Shown: positions 1-9,713, counted from the first letter of the stretch. The stretch: DNA of 64,000 bases from Jiangella endophytica (GCF_003427025.1 NZ_QVAI01000009.1:186001-250000), one strand, 5' to 3'. Numbers and translations are program-made. Notes: a model not told the origin generated them from the letters alone.

Positions 1-661
1 CCAGCGCCAGGATGAGCCCCGGGATCAGCAGGATGTGCATGGGGTAGAGCCGGGCGATGATGTCGTCGCCGGGATACTCGCCGCCGAACAGGAACGACGA
101 CATGTAGGTGCCGACGATCGGGATGGCGAGCATGCCGCCCTCGATGATCCGCAGGCCGGTGCCCGACAGCAGGTCGTCGGGGAGCGAGTAGCCGGTGAAG
201 CCGGCCGCCACACCCAGGACCAGCAGGACCACGCCGATGAGCCAGTTGATCTCACGCGGCTTCCGGAACGCACCGGTGAAGAACACCCGCAGCATGTGCG
301 CCGACATCGCGGCCAGGAAGATCAGCGCGCCCCAGTGGTGCACCTGACGCATCAGCAGACCGCCGCGCACCTCGAACGAGAGGTCGAGCGTCGTCGCGTA
401 CGCCTCGGACATGCCGACGCCGCGCATCGGGAGGTAGGCGCCCTCGTAGACGATGTGCGCCATGCTCGGCTTGAACCACAGTGTCAGGAACACGCCCGAC
501 AGCAGGATCAGGATGAAGCTGAACAGCGCGATCTCCCCGAGCAGGAACGACCAGTGGTCGGGGAAGACCTTGCGGATGTTGCGCTTCAGCCAGTTGGACG
601 CGGTGATCCGCTGGTCGACGAAGTCGACGACCTTGCCGGCACCGTTGACGATGGCGCTCAT
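1..661 (-). CDS. qcrB: Cytochrome bc1 complex cytochrome b subunit QcrB (partial, N-terminal 220 residues)
   Basis: Membrane diheme cytochrome b of the menaquinol-cytochrome c oxidoreductase; it oxidises menaquinol and passes electrons to the Rieske protein and to the internal heme pair. The reading frame is open from an ATG at 661 to the left edge, so the C-terminal half is missing. Helix B has the expected histidine pair H108 and H122 (14 apart), inside [17 protein letters not shown]. Hydrophobic segments lie around residues 40-63, 110-130 and 140-160. The ATG overlaps the qcrA stop by 4 bases (ATGA), so translation is coupled. Fourth gene of the ctaE-qcrC-qcrA-qcrB order typical of Actinobacteria. 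Confidence 0.96.
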   Translation of the reverse strand, partial: MSAIVNGAGKVVDFVDQRITASNWLKRNIRKVFPDHWSFLLGEIALFSFILILLSGVFLTLWFKPSMAHIVYEGAYLPMRGVGMSEAYATTLDLSFEVRGGLLMRQVHHWGALIFLAAMSAHMLRVFFTGAFRKPREINWLIGVVLLVLGVAAGFTGYSLPDDLLSGTGLRIIEGGMLAIPIVGTYMSSFLFGGEYPGDDIIARLYPMHILLIPGLILAL

Positions 662-1743
662 CGCGTGCGCTCCCAGTAGCTCGGCCCGACGGGCTCGGTG
701 AAGTCGCTCTGCGCGATCAGGTAGCCCTCCGAGTCGACGGCGATCGGCAGCTGCGGGAGGCTCCGCGTGGCCGGGCCGAAGATCACCTTGCCGTTGTCCG
801 AGAGGTCGAACGTGGACTGGTGGCACGGGCAGAGCATGTGGTGCGTGGTCTGCTCATAAAGGCTGATCGGGCAGCCGACGTGCGTGCAGATCTTGGAGTA
901 CGCGAGGATGCCGTCGACGCCCCAGTTCTCGCGGCCGGGCTCGACGTGGATGTCCTGGGGCAGCATCCGCACCAGCATGACCGGCGACTTGGCCCGCTCG
1001 TTGATGCGCTCGGGCCCGTGGTCGGGCAGGTCCTCGAACGTCGCCGGCATGGCGTTGACCAGCTGGCCGATCTCGAGGTCGGCCGCCCGGATGGGCCTGA
1101 ACGTGACGTCGGTGAGGACGCGCACGCCCTCGGCCCAGATGGTGTGCTCCTTGCGCTGGGCGGGCGTCGGGCCGGTGTTGGGGCCGAGGTCGCGCAGCAG
1201 GATCACGGCGGGCAGCGGCAGCAGCGCCAGCGCGCCGAGCAGCGAGTTGCGGATCAGCTTGCGCCGGCCGAAGCCGGTCTCCTCGGTGCCGGTGTCGAAG
1301 TCGGCGAGGGCGGCCGCGCGGGTCTCGTCGTCGCCGCGTAGCTCGTGCCGCTCGGCCACGACCTCGGGGGACGTCATCAGCGACCGTGCCCACTGCACGG
1401 CGCCGGCGCCGACGAGGAACAGCGCCAGACCCAGCGTGAGGCCGAGCGTCAGGTTCGACACCTGCACGTCGCCGATGTTCACGCCGTGTTCGGGGTCGTC
1501 GGGGTGGATGCCGACGACCACGTAGAAGACGATGAACGCGACGGTCAGCACCGAGGCCAGCGCGAACATGCCGGCGACCTGGCGCTCGGCGCGCCGTTCG
1601 GCCTTCTTGTCGACGTCGGTGAGCCGGAGCTCTTCGTGGTGGAGTCCGGGGTCGGCGATCGGGTCGGCCGGCACCACGGCGTGCTCGCCGTGGGGGACGA
1701 CCGCGTGCTCGTCACCGCTGGGGTTCACGTTGTGCGCGCTCAT
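658..1743 (-). CDS. qcrA: Cytochrome bc1 complex Rieske iron-sulfur subunit QcrA
   Basis: 361-residue Rieske protein that takes one electron from menaquinol at the Qo site and gives it to the cytochrome c subunit. The cluster-binding motifs CTHVGCP and CPCHQS are both present near the C-terminus, with the two cysteine-histidine pairs and the disulfide cysteines intact. The N-terminus is an extended hydrophilic region followed by three hydrophobic segments, the actinobacterial arrangement with three membrane helices instead of one. The start ATG at 1743 overlaps the qcrC stop by 4 bases; an upstream extension of the frame lies inside qcrC and is not coding. Confidence 0.97.
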   Translation of the reverse strand: MSAHNVNPSGDEHAVVPHGEHAVVPADPIADPGLHHEELRLTDVDKKAERRAERQVAGMFALASVLTVAFIVFYVVVGIHPDDPEHGVNIGDVQVSNLTLGLTLGLALFLVGAGAVQWARSLMTSPEVVAERHELRGDDETRAAALADFDTGTEETGFGRRKLIRNSLLGALALLPLPAVILLRDLGPNTGPTPAQRKEHTIWAEGVRVLTDVTFRPIRAADLEIGQLVNAMPATFEDLPDHGPERINERAKSPVMLVRMLPQDIHVEPGRENWGVDGILAYSKICTHVGCPISLYEQTTHHMLCPCHQSTFDLSDNGKVIFGPATRSLPQLPIAVDSEGYLIAQSDFTEPVGPSYWERTR

Positions 1744-2591
1744 GCCTTCGACGACCTCGTCACGATCCAGGTGGCCATGCCGATCAGCAGGCCGATACCC
1801 ACCAGCCACGCCCATAGACCCTCCGCGACCGGACCGGCCCGGCCGATGGCGAGGCCACCGGGGTCGGGCTCGTTCTGCACGCTGTCGAGGAACGCGATGA
1901 TGTCGCGCTTGTCCTCGGGGGTGACGGTCTGGTCGTTGAACACCGGCATCGCCTGCGGGCCGGTGAGCATGGCCTCGTAGATGTGCTTCGGCTCGACGCC
2001 GGTGAGGTTCGGCGCGAACTGGCCCATCGTCAGCGCACCGCCCTGTCCCGTGGTGTTGTGGCACTGGGAGCAGTTGGTGCGGAACAGCTCACCGCCGCGC
2101 GCGACGTTGCCCTGGGACGGGTCGAGGTACTGCTCGTCCGGCTCGGCCGGCCCGGGCGCCAGGTTGGCGACGAACGCCGCCATCGCGTCGATCTGGTCCT
2201 GCGTGTACGAGACGGGCTTCCGCTCGGCCTGCGCGGCCGGGGCGGCCAGCGGCATGCGGCCGGTGCCGACCTGGAAGTCGACCGAGGCGGCGCCGACGCC
2301 GATCAGCGAGGGGCCGAGGACGTCGCCGTTGTCGTTGATCTGGCCCTCGCCGTTCAGGCCATGGCACGACGAGCAGCCGATGGCGAACAGCTGGCGGCCC
2401 TCTTCGATCTGCGTGGAGGAGGCGGCCTGGACGTTCTGCGACGTGGTCGGCGCCAGCGCGGCGTACGCGCCGCCGGCGGTGAACAGGACGGCCACCAGCA
2501 CGGCGATGGCGGCGAGCGGGTGCCGACGCCGGGTGGACAGCAGCCGCCCGATCCGCGAGCCGCGGGACCGGCCGGGCAACGATCTGGGCAC
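1740..2591 (-). CDS. qcrC: Diheme cytochrome c subunit QcrC of the bc1 complex
   Basis: 283-residue membrane-anchored diheme cytochrome c. Two CxxCH heme sites are visible, CSSCH and CSQCH, in two tandem cytochrome c domains; actinobacterial QcrC carries two hemes and replaces a soluble cytochrome c by contacting the aa3 oxidase directly. There is an N-terminal hydrophobic segment (about residues 25-45) and a C-terminal anchor helix followed by a basic tail. The start is GTG at 2591, chosen because AGGAGA lies just upstream and because earlier starts run into ctaE. It is separated from the ctaE stop by 11 bases and is part of the same transcription unit. Confidence 0.96.
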   Translation of the reverse strand: MPRSLPGRSRGSRIGRLLSTRRRHPLAAIAVLVAVLFTAGGAYAALAPTTSQNVQAASSTQIEEGRQLFAIGCSSCHGLNGEGQINDNGDVLGPSLIGVGAASVDFQVGTGRMPLAAPAAQAERKPVSYTQDQIDAMAAFVANLAPGPAEPDEQYLDPSQGNVARGGELFRTNCSQCHNTTGQGGALTMGQFAPNLTGVEPKHIYEAMLTGPQAMPVFNDQTVTPEDKRDIIAFLDSVQNEPDPGGLAIGRAGPVAEGLWAWLVGIGLLIGMATWIVTRSSKA

Positions 2592-2602
2592 GTCTCTCCT
2601 CG

Positions 2603-3250
2603 TCACTTGACGACGTAGATGGTGAGGAACAGGGCGATCCAGACGACGTCGACGAAGTGCCAGTAGTAGGACACGACGATCGTGCTGGTGGCCTGCTCGT
2701 GGGTGAATCGGCGCGTCATGTACGTACGGCCCAGGAGGAACAGGAACGCGATGAGGCCGAGCGTGACGTGGAGGCCGTGGAACCCGGTGGCCAGGTAGAA
2801 GATCGAGCCGTACGGGTCGCTGGACAGCGTCAGGCCCTCGTGCATCGCCAGCTCGGCGTACTCGAACACCTGGCCGCCGATGAAGAAGGCGCCCATGAGG
2901 AACGTCAGCACGAACCACTCGCGCATGCCCCACTTGCCCACCTGCAGCAGGCTGCCCAGGCGGCCCACCTGGCCGCGCTCGGCCCGCAGCACGCCCAACT
3001 GGCAGGTGACCGAAGACAGCACCAGAACGGTGGTGTTCACCAGCGAGAAGGGGACGTTGAGCAGCTCGGACTGCTGTTCCCAGAGGGCAGGGGCGTTGGA
3101 CCGGAGCGTGAAGTAGATCGCGAACAGGGCCGCGAAGAACATCAGCTCACTGGACAGCCACACGATCACCCCGACGGCGACGAGATTCGGTCGCTCGGGT
3201 TGCCTCGTGTGGGCAGCGTCGACGGCAGTTGCGGAAGCCACGCCCGTCAT
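2603..3250 (-). CDS. ctaE: Cytochrome c oxidase subunit III (aa3 oxidase)
   Basis: 215-residue integral membrane protein, subunit III of the heme-copper aa3 oxidase that forms a supercomplex with the QcrCAB complex. Five hydrophobic segments and the family signatures [17 protein letters not shown] and FHGLHVTLG are visible, with the C-terminal [11 protein letters not shown] motif. The ATG at 3250 is preceded by no clear Shine-Dalgarno sequence, so a leaderless or short-leader transcript is possible. It leads the ctaE-qcrC-qcrA-qcrB operon and is divergent from the receiver-like gene at 3506. Confidence 0.96.
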   Translation of the reverse strand: MTGVASATAVDAAHTRQPERPNLVAVGVIVWLSSELMFFAALFAIYFTLRSNAPALWEQQSELLNVPFSLVNTTVLVLSSVTCQLGVLRAERGQVGRLGSLLQVGKWGMREWFVLTFLMGAFFIGGQVFEYAELAMHEGLTLSSDPYGSIFYLATGFHGLHVTLGLIAFLFLLGRTYMTRRFTHEQATSTIVVSYYWHFVDVVWIALFLTIYVVK

Positions 3251-3505
3251 TATGGCGGTCGCACTTCGCGAGCACGACAGGACCCCGGGGTAGAGAGTTC
3301 CCGGCGTGTCCCGGCGATCCCCGGCCGAGCCCCGTCGCGGGAGCCGCTCATGGCCTCGGTCCCATACTGCGCTGTCGCAGAAAGTAAAGCAAGGCTTACC
3401 TACGTGATCGGGCGGCGAGACGGTCCTCGCCGTGCCGCGGGCGCGCACCGGTACCATCGTCTCGACCAGCCAGCCAGCCGAGAGATCCCAGCGAGGACCC
3501 GCAGG

Positions 3506-3925
3506 ATGAGCAGCACCGAGCCGACCATGACGATCCTCGTCTACAGCGACGACCGCACCACGCGCGAGCAGGTGCGGCTGGCCGTCGGCCGGCGTCCCGC
3601 GGCGGACCTGCCGAAGGTGGAGTTCGTCGAGGTCGCCACGCCAGCCGTCGCCATCCGGACGCTCGACGCCGGCGGCATCGACCTCGCCGTGCTCGACGGC
3701 GAGGCGGTCCCGGCCGGCGGGATGGGCCTGGCCCGCACCATCAAGGAAGAGATCTACAACGCTCCGCCGGTGCTGGTCCTGATCGGCCGGCCGCAGGACG
3801 CCTGGCTGGCCACGTGGTCGCGCGCCGAGGCGGTCGTGTCCCACCCGCTCGACCCCATCGCCGTCGCGGCGGCCGTGGCCGACCTCATGCGACGCCGCAC
3901 CGCCGGCGTCCCCGCCACGTCATGA
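3506..3925 (+). CDS. Response-regulator receiver-like protein upstream of trpD
   Basis: 139-residue cytoplasmic protein that reads as a stand-alone receiver-like (CheY-fold) domain: the N-terminal strand is MTILVYSDD, a central [10 protein letters not shown] strand-loop sits where the phosphorylated aspartate would be, and the end is a short helix. There is no DNA-binding domain. Whether it is phosphorylated cannot be told; the acidic pocket is only partly kept. The ATG at 3506 follows a weak GCAGG; the stop overlaps the trpD ATG by 4 bases. It is conserved next to trpD in related genomes as far as I know, with unknown role. Confidence 0.8.
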   Translation: MSSTEPTMTILVYSDDRTTREQVRLAVGRRPAADLPKVEFVEVATPAVAIRTLDAGGIDLAVLDGEAVPAGGMGLARTIKEEIYNAPPVLVLIGRPQDAWLATWSRAEAVVSHPLDPIAVAAAVADLMRRRTAGVPATS

Positions 3926-4959
3926 GCGAGACGCAGCAGACCTGGCCCGCCGTCCTGACGGCGCTCGTCAACGGCGAGGACCTCTCCACCGAGGCGGCCG
4001 CCTGGGCGATGGGCGAGATCATGCGCGGCGAGGCGACGCCGGTGCAGATCGCCGGGTTCGCGGTCGCGCTGCGTGCGAAGGGCGAGACGGTCACCGAACT
4101 CGAGGGCCTGGTCCAGGCCATGTACGACGTCGCGACGCCGTTCCCCGACCCCGGCCCCGCGCTGGACATCGTCGGCACCGGCGGCGACCGCGCGCAGACG
4201 GTGAACATCTCCACCATGGCGGCCATCACGGCGGCCGGCGCCGGTGCGCGCGTCGTCAAGCACGGCAACCGCGCGGCGTCGTCGCTGTGCGGCTCGGCCG
4301 ACCTGCTCGAAGGGCTCGGCGTCCGGCTGGACCTGCCGGCGGCGCGGGTCGCGGAGATCGCTGTCGAGGCCGGCATCACCTTCTGCTTCGCCCCGGCGTT
4401 CCACCCGTCGCTGCGGCACGCGTCGACGGCCCGCAGCGAGCTGGGCATCCAGACGACGTTCAACATGCTCGGCCCGATGGCCAACCCGGCCCGGCCCAGC
4501 GCCCAGGCGGTCGGCGTGGCCGACGCGCGCGTGGCGGCGCTGATCGCCGGTGTGCTGGCCGCACGCGGGACGTCCGCGCTGGTCTTCCGCGGCGACGACG
4601 GCCTCGACGAACTCACCACCACGACGACGTCGCGGGTCTGGGTCGTGCGAGCCGGCGACGTCACGGAGGAGCGGTTCGACCCCGCGTCGCTGGGCATCGC
4701 GCCGGTGCCGGCCGAGGCGCTGCGCGGCGGCGACGTCGCCTACAACGTCGGCGTGGCCCGGCGGTTCGTCGGCGGCGAGAAGGGCCCGGTGCGCGACGCG
4801 GTGCTGCTCAACGCGGCGGCCGGCCTGGCGGCGTACGACGCGCTCGACGCCCCGCTGACCGACCAGCTGGCGGCCGGCCTGGAGAAGGCGACGGCCGCCC
4901 TCGATTCCGGTGCGGCCCAGCAGGTGCTGGACCGCTGGGTGGCGGCCGCCTCCGCCTGA
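3922..4959 (+). CDS. trpD: Anthranilate phosphoribosyltransferase
   Basis: 345-residue enzyme that joins anthranilate and PRPP to make phosphoribosyl-anthranilate, the second step of tryptophan synthesis. The PRPP loop GTGGD and the anthranilate-binding [15 protein letters not shown] motif are present, as is the NMLGPMANP motif. Length is normal for the family. It overlaps the upstream receiver-like gene by 4 bases. It is not in a trp operon here; stand-alone trpD next to the respiratory genes is usual in Actinobacteria. Confidence 0.96.
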   Translation: MSETQQTWPAVLTALVNGEDLSTEAAAWAMGEIMRGEATPVQIAGFAVALRAKGETVTELEGLVQAMYDVATPFPDPGPALDIVGTGGDRAQTVNISTMAAITAAGAGARVVKHGNRAASSLCGSADLLEGLGVRLDLPAARVAEIAVEAGITFCFAPAFHPSLRHASTARSELGIQTTFNMLGPMANPARPSAQAVGVADARVAALIAGVLAARGTSALVFRGDDGLDELTTTTTSRVWVVRAGDVTEERFDPASLGIAPVPAEALRGGDVAYNVGVARRFVGGEKGPVRDAVLLNAAAGLAAYDALDAPLTDQLAAGLEKATAALDSGAAQQVLDRWVAAASA

Positions 4960-5121
4960 CGGCGGGTGCCCCCGGCGGCGGTGAGCCAGGTCCTGTTGGC
5001 GCCCGCCCGTACGGCGGCTTCGTTCTGAACGAGCGGCGCATACCCCGCCGGCATCGCGCTGGGTGACGGCCGGCCGCCATCGATGCCGCGGGCGGGTCGG
5101 GTGGATCGGGCGGGTCGAGCG

Positions 5122-5403
5122 TCAGTCGTCGGCGCCGAGGGCGAACGCGGCCTCGAGGTCGTGCTTGGAGTAGGTGCGGAACGCGATGTGCGTCTCGGTG
5201 TTGAGCACACCGTTGACCTTGTTGAGGCGGTCGGCGACGACCTCGGCGATGGCCTCGTGGGTGCGGACCCGGACCAGCGCGACGAGGTCGATCTCGCCGG
5301 TGACCGAGTAGACCTCGCTGACACCGTCGAGGGCGGCGATCTCGGTCGCGACCTCCGGGATGCGCGCGACGTCGGCCTGGATGAACACGATGGCGGTGAT
5401 CAC
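5122..5403 (-). CDS. Stand-alone Lrp/AsnC ligand-binding (RAM) domain protein
   Basis: 93-residue protein made only of the C-terminal effector-binding domain of Lrp/AsnC regulators; there is no helix-turn-helix. Such proteins form amino-acid-binding decamers or modulate full-length Lrp proteins. Visible fold markers are the starting VITAIVFIQ strand, the GVSEVYSVTGEIDLVALVRV core and the NTETHIAFRTYS strand. The GTG at 5403 is chosen for its GAGGAG seven bases upstream and because it starts exactly at the domain. It lies downstream of, and in line with, the DEDDh nuclease gene (57-base gap). No ligand can be assigned. Confidence 0.88.
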   Translation of the reverse strand: MITAIVFIQADVARIPEVATEIAALDGVSEVYSVTGEIDLVALVRVRTHEAIAEVVADRLNKVNGVLNTETHIAFRTYSKHDLEAAFALGADD

Positions 5404-5459
5404 GTGATGTCTCCTCGAGGTGTACCGGTTCGGCGCCGACATTACCCGTCGGACACCCC

Positions 5460-7202
5460 TCAGCGCAGCGGGCGCAGGGGGCGGCGGTCGGCGAACGGAC
5501 GGGCCGCGCGCTGGTCGTCGTCGCGGGCGTCGGCGACGGCGGTGTAGCCGGCCGCGCTGGGCCACGGGAGCGTCCAGACGCCGTCGACGCGGACCAGGCG
5601 CGTGCCGGGCGTCTCGAGCCAGCGCAGCACGCACTCGGTCTCTTCGGCGGTGGCCGCGGGTAGTGGCTCGGGCGCCGGGCGCACCGTCTCGGCCGTGGCG
5701 ACGAGGGCCTCGACCGCCGGTCGTGGGTCGATGCCGGGCGGGGTGACCTCGGCGCCGGCGAGCCGGCCGTACCGGACGACGTGCAGCTCCCACCCGCCCA
5801 CCTCGCGGCGTCGCGCCGCCACCAGTTGCGGCACCGACGCCAGCGACGCCATGCGCTGCGACCGCACGAGCGACCGCACCAGCGTGGCCAGACGGTCGCG
5901 CCGGACGGCGGCCTCCTCGTAGCGCTCATGGCCGGCCAGCGACGTGATGCGCTCGAGCAGCCGGCGCACCAGCGGCCCGGGGTCGCCGGTGAACGCGTGC
6001 CGCACCTGGTCGACGTGGACCGCGTACTCCGCCGCCGACTCGGCGCCGGTGCACGGCGCGCCGCAGCGGCCCATGTCGGCCAGGATGCACGCCGACGAGG
6101 ACGGCGACGCGGACAGCCGCTGCGTGCACTGGCGGATGGGGACCGCCTCATGGATGGCCGTCATGGCGGCCTCGGCGATGCGCCGCGACCCGAACGGCCC
6201 GAGGTAGGCCGAGCCGTCGTCGCGGACCTGCCGGACCAGTGAGAGCCGGGGGAACGCCTCGATGGTCAGCTTCAGCCAGCTGCCGCGCTCGGGGAACCGC
6301 GACCGCCGGTTGTAACGGGGCTTGCGCTCGGCGATGAGCCGCAGCTCGCGGACCTCGGCCTCCAGCGGCGTGGCGCACTGGATGCCGGTGACGCCGGTGG
6401 CGATGGAGACCATCTCGGTCATGCGCGGGCGGGTCTCGGACGCCGTGAAATAGGTGCGCACCCGGGTGCGCATGTCCTTGCTCTTGCCGACGTAGAGCGT
6501 CTCGCCGTCGGGCGCGGTGAACATGTAGACGCCGGGGGCGTGCGGCAGCTGCTCGGACAGGTGGCGTTTCTGCCGCTGCGCCGCCGTGACCTTGCTCTGC
6601 CAGAGCGCGAGCTCCTCGACGGTGTGCACGCCGACGTTGCCGAGCCGCTCGAGCAGCCCGTGCAACACGTCGACCGTCGCCCGGGCGTCGGCCAGTGCCC
6701 GGTGGTTGGGCGTGGTGGACGCCCGGAACAGCCGGGCCAGCGTGGACAGCTTGCAGTCGCGGGCTTCGTCGCGCGACAGGACCCGGCGGGCCAGCCGCGC
6801 GGTGTCGAGCACCTGGAACGTCGGCCAGTGGGTGCTGGTGACCTGGCACGCGGCCTTCAGGAACCCGACGTCGAACGGCGCATTGTGGGCGACGATGACA
6901 CTGCCGCGGGCGAACTCGAGGAACGCCGGCAGCACCGACTGGATGCGCGGCGAGCCCGCCACCATGACGTCGGTGATGCCCGTCAGCACGGCGATGAACG
7001 GCGGGATGGCCGACGCGGGGCGCACCAGTGTGTCGAACTCGCCGATGACCTCGCCCCCGCGGACCTTCACCGCCCCGATCTCGGTGATCTCGTTGCCATC
7101 GGGCGCGCCGCCGGTGGTCTCGAGGTCGACCACCACGAACGTGGTCGAGGCCAGCGGCATGCCGATCTCGTCGAACGTGCCCTGGATGGCCACGGCCGTC
7201 AT
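5460..7202 (-). CDS. DEDDh 3'-5' exonuclease fused to a UvrC-like GIY-YIG nuclease domain
   Basis: 580-residue two-domain nuclease. Residues about 20-185 are a DnaQ-type DEDDh exonuclease: VDLETTG (D26, E28), HNAPFDVGF and HRALADA supply the metal and catalytic residues. Residues about 220-320 are a GIY-YIG domain of the UvrC/Cho type (GVYMF followed by LYVGKSKDMRTRV), followed by a UvrC-like region with a C-x6-C pattern (CILADMGRCGAPC). It resembles the actinobacterial family that includes Mycobacterium tuberculosis Rv2191. Expected role is DNA repair or end processing; no in vivo substrate is known to me. The ATG at 7202 follows GAGAGGGGTGGG. Confidence 0.92.
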   Translation of the reverse strand: MTAVAIQGTFDEIGMPLASTTFVVVDLETTGGAPDGNEITEIGAVKVRGGEVIGEFDTLVRPASAIPPFIAVLTGITDVMVAGSPRIQSVLPAFLEFARGSVIVAHNAPFDVGFLKAACQVTSTHWPTFQVLDTARLARRVLSRDEARDCKLSTLARLFRASTTPNHRALADARATVDVLHGLLERLGNVGVHTVEELALWQSKVTAAQRQKRHLSEQLPHAPGVYMFTAPDGETLYVGKSKDMRTRVRTYFTASETRPRMTEMVSIATGVTGIQCATPLEAEVRELRLIAERKPRYNRRSRFPERGSWLKLTIEAFPRLSLVRQVRDDGSAYLGPFGSRRIAEAAMTAIHEAVPIRQCTQRLSASPSSSACILADMGRCGAPCTGAESAAEYAVHVDQVRHAFTGDPGPLVRRLLERITSLAGHERYEEAAVRRDRLATLVRSLVRSQRMASLASVPQLVAARRREVGGWELHVVRYGRLAGAEVTPPGIDPRPAVEALVATAETVRPAPEPLPAATAEETECVLRWLETPGTRLVRVDGVWTLPWPSAAGYTAVADARDDDQRAARPFADRRPLRPLR

Positions 7203-7340
7203 GTCCCACCCCTCTCGGTCGCTCGGCCACCTGATCCGCACAGTAGGCACCGGCACTGACAATCTCTGGGCACGACCCGCCGTCGGACGGCCTACGCTGG
7301 GCGGGAAGACGTCCCACGAACCGACGCCGAGGAGCAGCCC

Positions 7341-7577
7341 ATGCCCGTTCCCCAGCCGTCCGAGACCACTCGGTGGCGCTGCGCGCAGTGCGGCAACCTG
7401 ACCCGGTTCGACGTCGTGCGGTCCAGCCGCGTGCGCGAGTTCGTCCACGTCGACCTCGCCGGTGAGCCGAAGGTCGAGGAGACGGACGTCCTGGCGGAGT
7501 CCGTCGAGCGGGTGGTCTGCCGCTGGTGCGGCGGTGAGGGAACGGTCGAGCTCGTCGCGCGCCCAGACTCCGCGTGA
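7341..7577 (+). CDS. Small zinc-ribbon protein translationally coupled to the NYN-domain gene
   Basis: 78-residue protein with two CxxC knuckles, CAQC near residue 15 and CRWC near residue 61, as expected for a four-cysteine zinc ribbon. Two such knuckles with a beta-rich middle suggest a nucleic-acid or protein adaptor, but no function is known to me. The ATG is preceded by GAGGAGCAG. The stop overlaps the GTG start of the NYN protein by 4 bases (GTGA), so the two products are made together; this makes a role in RNA metabolism plausible. Confidence 0.82.
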   Translation: MPVPQPSETTRWRCAQCGNLTRFDVVRSSRVREFVHVDLAGEPKVEETDVLAESVERVVCRWCGGEGTVELVARPDSA

Positions 7578-8866
7578 GCACGCTGCCCGACGCGGTACGG
7601 GCGCGGCTGGTCGCCCTGGCGTCGGACGTGCTGGGCGCGCTGCCCGCGGGCGACGTCCCGGGTGTGCTGCGGCCGATCGCGAAGTTCGCGGGCGCCAAGC
7701 GCGCCCGCCTCGGCGCCAGCGCCATCGCGTCGGCACTCGACACCGAGCCGGGGTTCCGGCGCCGCGTCCTGGACGCCGCGTCCGCCGGCGATCCCGCGCT
7801 CGCGAAGGCCCTGGAGTCGGGGACCCCACCGGTCGCGGCCGACCCCGTCGACGTCGCCGTCCTCGCCTACCTCCTGCGGCCGGACGGCTGGGAGGGCCTG
7901 GTCGAGACCGCCGCCGCCTCCGTGCGTCAGGGCGACGACACGGCCCGCCTTGCCCGCGAGGCGGCCGCCGCCGAGCGGCTGCGCGAGCAACTCGAGGCCG
8001 CCCGCGCGTCCACACGGGAGATGCGCACGACGATGCGCGCCGAGATCGACCGTCTCAAGGCCGAGAACACCATGCTGCGGCGGCGTGTCCAGGAGACCCG
8101 GGAGCGGCTGAGCGAGGCGCGGCAGCAGGAGCAGGACGAGCAGGAGGAGGCCGGGCGCGACCTGTCCGACACCCGCGCCGCCCTGCGCGCTGCCGAGACC
8201 GAGGCGCGCCGGCTGCGGACCCGGCTGGCGGACGCGGAGGCCGCGCTGGAGGCCGCACGCCGCAGCGGCCGGGCCGAACGCGGCCTCGGCACCGCGCGGC
8301 TGGCGTTGCTGCTCGACACGCTCGGCGAGGCCGCCGCCGGGCTCCGCCGCGAACTCGCCCTCCCCGCCTCGACCCTCTCGCCCGCCGACACCGTCGAGGC
8401 GGCCGTCCCCGGCGGCCCGCTCGACGGCGGCGCGGTCGGGCGGGCCCGGGCAGCTGACGAGCCCGGCTATCTGGACGAGCTGTTGTCGCTGCCCCGGGTC
8501 CACCTGATCGTCGACGGCTACAACGTCACCAAGACCGCCTGGCCGACCATGCCGCTGGACGCCCAGCGGTCGCGGCTCGCGCAGGGACTGGCCGCGGTGG
8601 CGGCCCGGACGGGCGCCGAGGTCACCCTCGTCTTCGACGGTGCCGACGTGACGGTGCCGCCGCCGGTCGCGGGCTCCGGGATCCGGGTCCGGTTCAGCCC
8701 GACGGGGCAGACGGCGGACGAGCTCATCCGGCGCATGGTGCGGGCCGAGCCCCAGGGCCGTCCGGTGGTCGTGGTCTCCTCGGACCGCGAGGTGGCCGAC
8801 GGTGTCCGCCGGCCCGGTGTGCGCAGCGTCGAGGCGGTGGCGTTGGTCGGGCTGCTCCGACAGTGA
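7574..8866 (+). CDS. NYN-domain (YacP/Rae1-like) putative ribonuclease with coiled coil
   Basis: 430-residue protein. The C-terminal ~170 residues form a PIN-like NYN domain: VHLIVDGYNVTK (D314), LVFDGAD and VVVSSDREVAD supply the acidic metal site. Members such as Bacillus Rae1 cleave mRNA on ribosomes. Residues about 120-230 are a long charged coiled coil rich in Arg, Glu and Ala. The N-terminal ~100 residues are helical and unassigned. GTG start at 7574, coupled to the zinc-ribbon gene. Followed by 990 bases without a gene. Confidence 0.9.
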   Translation: MSTLPDAVRARLVALASDVLGALPAGDVPGVLRPIAKFAGAKRARLGASAIASALDTEPGFRRRVLDAASAGDPALAKALESGTPPVAADPVDVAVLAYLLRPDGWEGLVETAAASVRQGDDTARLAREAAAAERLREQLEAARASTREMRTTMRAEIDRLKAENTMLRRRVQETRERLSEARQQEQDEQEEAGRDLSDTRAALRAAETEARRLRTRLADAEAALEAARRSGRAERGLGTARLALLLDTLGEAAAGLRRELALPASTLSPADTVEAAVPGGPLDGGAVGRARAADEPGYLDELLSLPRVHLIVDGYNVTKTAWPTMPLDAQRSRLAQGLAAVAARTGAEVTLVFDGADVTVPPPVAGSGIRVRFSPTGQTADELIRRMVRAEPQGRPVVVVSSDREVADGVRRPGVRSVEAVALVGLLRQ

Positions 8867-9153
8867 GCCGGTTCGCCGTTCGCTGACCGTGGGCCGGGGG
8901 AGCGGCGCGGGCTTTCGGATGGCTCTTCCCCCGTCCGCTGGTCCTTCACCCGTCCTGGCGACGGGTTCGCTCGCCGCTGATGTGCGTGATGTGGCCGACC
9001 GCTCCGTCGGCGCGCCGTCCGTTGGCTGGGGCGGCGGGCGGCGGGCGGCGGGCGGCGGGCTCGGGTGCGGGCGGCGGGCTCGGGTGCGGCGTTCGGCCGC
9101 GCTACCCACGTGAGCGCGCCTGGTGAGGAGCGCTCGACGGCCGACTCTTCCAT
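8867..9153. other. Gene-free stretch before the long repeat
   Basis: I see no coding sequence here; the open frames are short and show no ribosome site or family signature. The only structure is a GC-rich simple repeat near 9030-9090, listed separately. Confidence 0.6.
9030..9090. repeat. GC-rich simple repeat (GGCGGGC units)
   Basis: Four consecutive GCGGCGG-type 7-base units are followed by two copies of an 18-base block built on GGCGGCGGGCTCGGGTGC. It lies in non-coding DNA and is probably slippage product. Confidence 0.7.
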
Positions 9154-9201
9154 GATCATCCAGGATCTGACGCACTATAGGTGGCTGGATCCTGGATGAT
9201 C
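9154..9201. repeat. Hairpin at the left end of long-repeat copy 1
   Basis: GATCATCCAGGATC at 9154-9167 is matched by its exact reverse complement at 9188-9201; the arms extend to 17 bases (9151-9204) without mismatch. The spacer is 20 bases. The same hairpin, with the same spacer length, begins copy 2 at 26853. Confidence 0.93.
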
Positions 9202-9670
9202 ATGGGACGGAGAGCGGGCGAGCGCTTTCCGTCGATGGCCGTCGACCAGTGAAGTCGGCTGCGGCCAGCGGGCTGGGACCACAGCGGAGCCGGTCGCCGA
9301 GCCCATCCGTGGCCGGTGAGCGGCCAGCGGGCCGGGACTACAGCGGAGCCGGTCGCCGAACCCATCCGTGGCCGGTGAGCGGCCAGCGGGCCGGGACCAC
9401 AGCGGAGTCGGTGGCCCGAACACCACGCACGACCAGTGAGCGGCCAGCGGGTCGGTGCCAACAGCGAGCAGGGAAGCCGGGGCCCATGGTTGGGCCGGCC
9501 CCTGATGCTGCTGGAACGGGGGCGCGGGTGGTCGGGTCAAGCGGTCGTCGCCGCGCGAAGCGCCCAACGGAGTCCGCTTGAGGCGGCCTCCCGCGCTCCC
9601 GACCATGGAGAGCAGCAGGGGGCAGGCCAACGCTGCAGACCCAACCCAACGAGAGCCCGGCCCACCGAAC
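9154..9670. repeat. Long non-coding dispersed repeat, copy 1
   Basis: The element begins with the GATC hairpin, continues with four tandem 59-base units (the shared AGCGGG step falls at 9267, 9326, 9385 and then 9446), and ends with about 215 bases that are nearly identical to 27369-27584 (only a handful of mismatches, such as at 9510 and 9517). Homology stops at the CCCACCGAAC at 9661-9670. No frame on either strand has a start, ribosome site or codon pattern that would support a gene. Copy 2 lies 17.7 kb away in the same orientation with six tandem units. Confidence 0.9.
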
Positions 9671-9713
9671 ACCCGAACACCCGAACACCCGAACACCCGA
9701 ACACCCGAACACC
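9666..9713. repeat. Six perfect 8-bp tandem repeats (CGAACACC)
   Basis: Six head-to-tail copies of CGAACACC begin at the last bases of long-repeat copy 1. The sequence GAGAGCCCGGCCCACCG occurs on both sides (9651 and 9715), so the array looks like an expansion inside a short duplication. Copy 2 of the long repeat lacks this array. Confidence 0.95.

Noticed and set aside
5460..8015. Longer start for the DEDDh nuclease (upstream in-frame extension)
   Set aside because: The extension runs through the zinc-ribbon and NYN genes on the opposite strand; the ATG at 7202 has a ribosome site and begins at the exonuclease domain.
9267..9446. CRISPR-like array from the 59-bp tandem units
   Set aside because: Units are contiguous without unique spacers and no cas genes are near.
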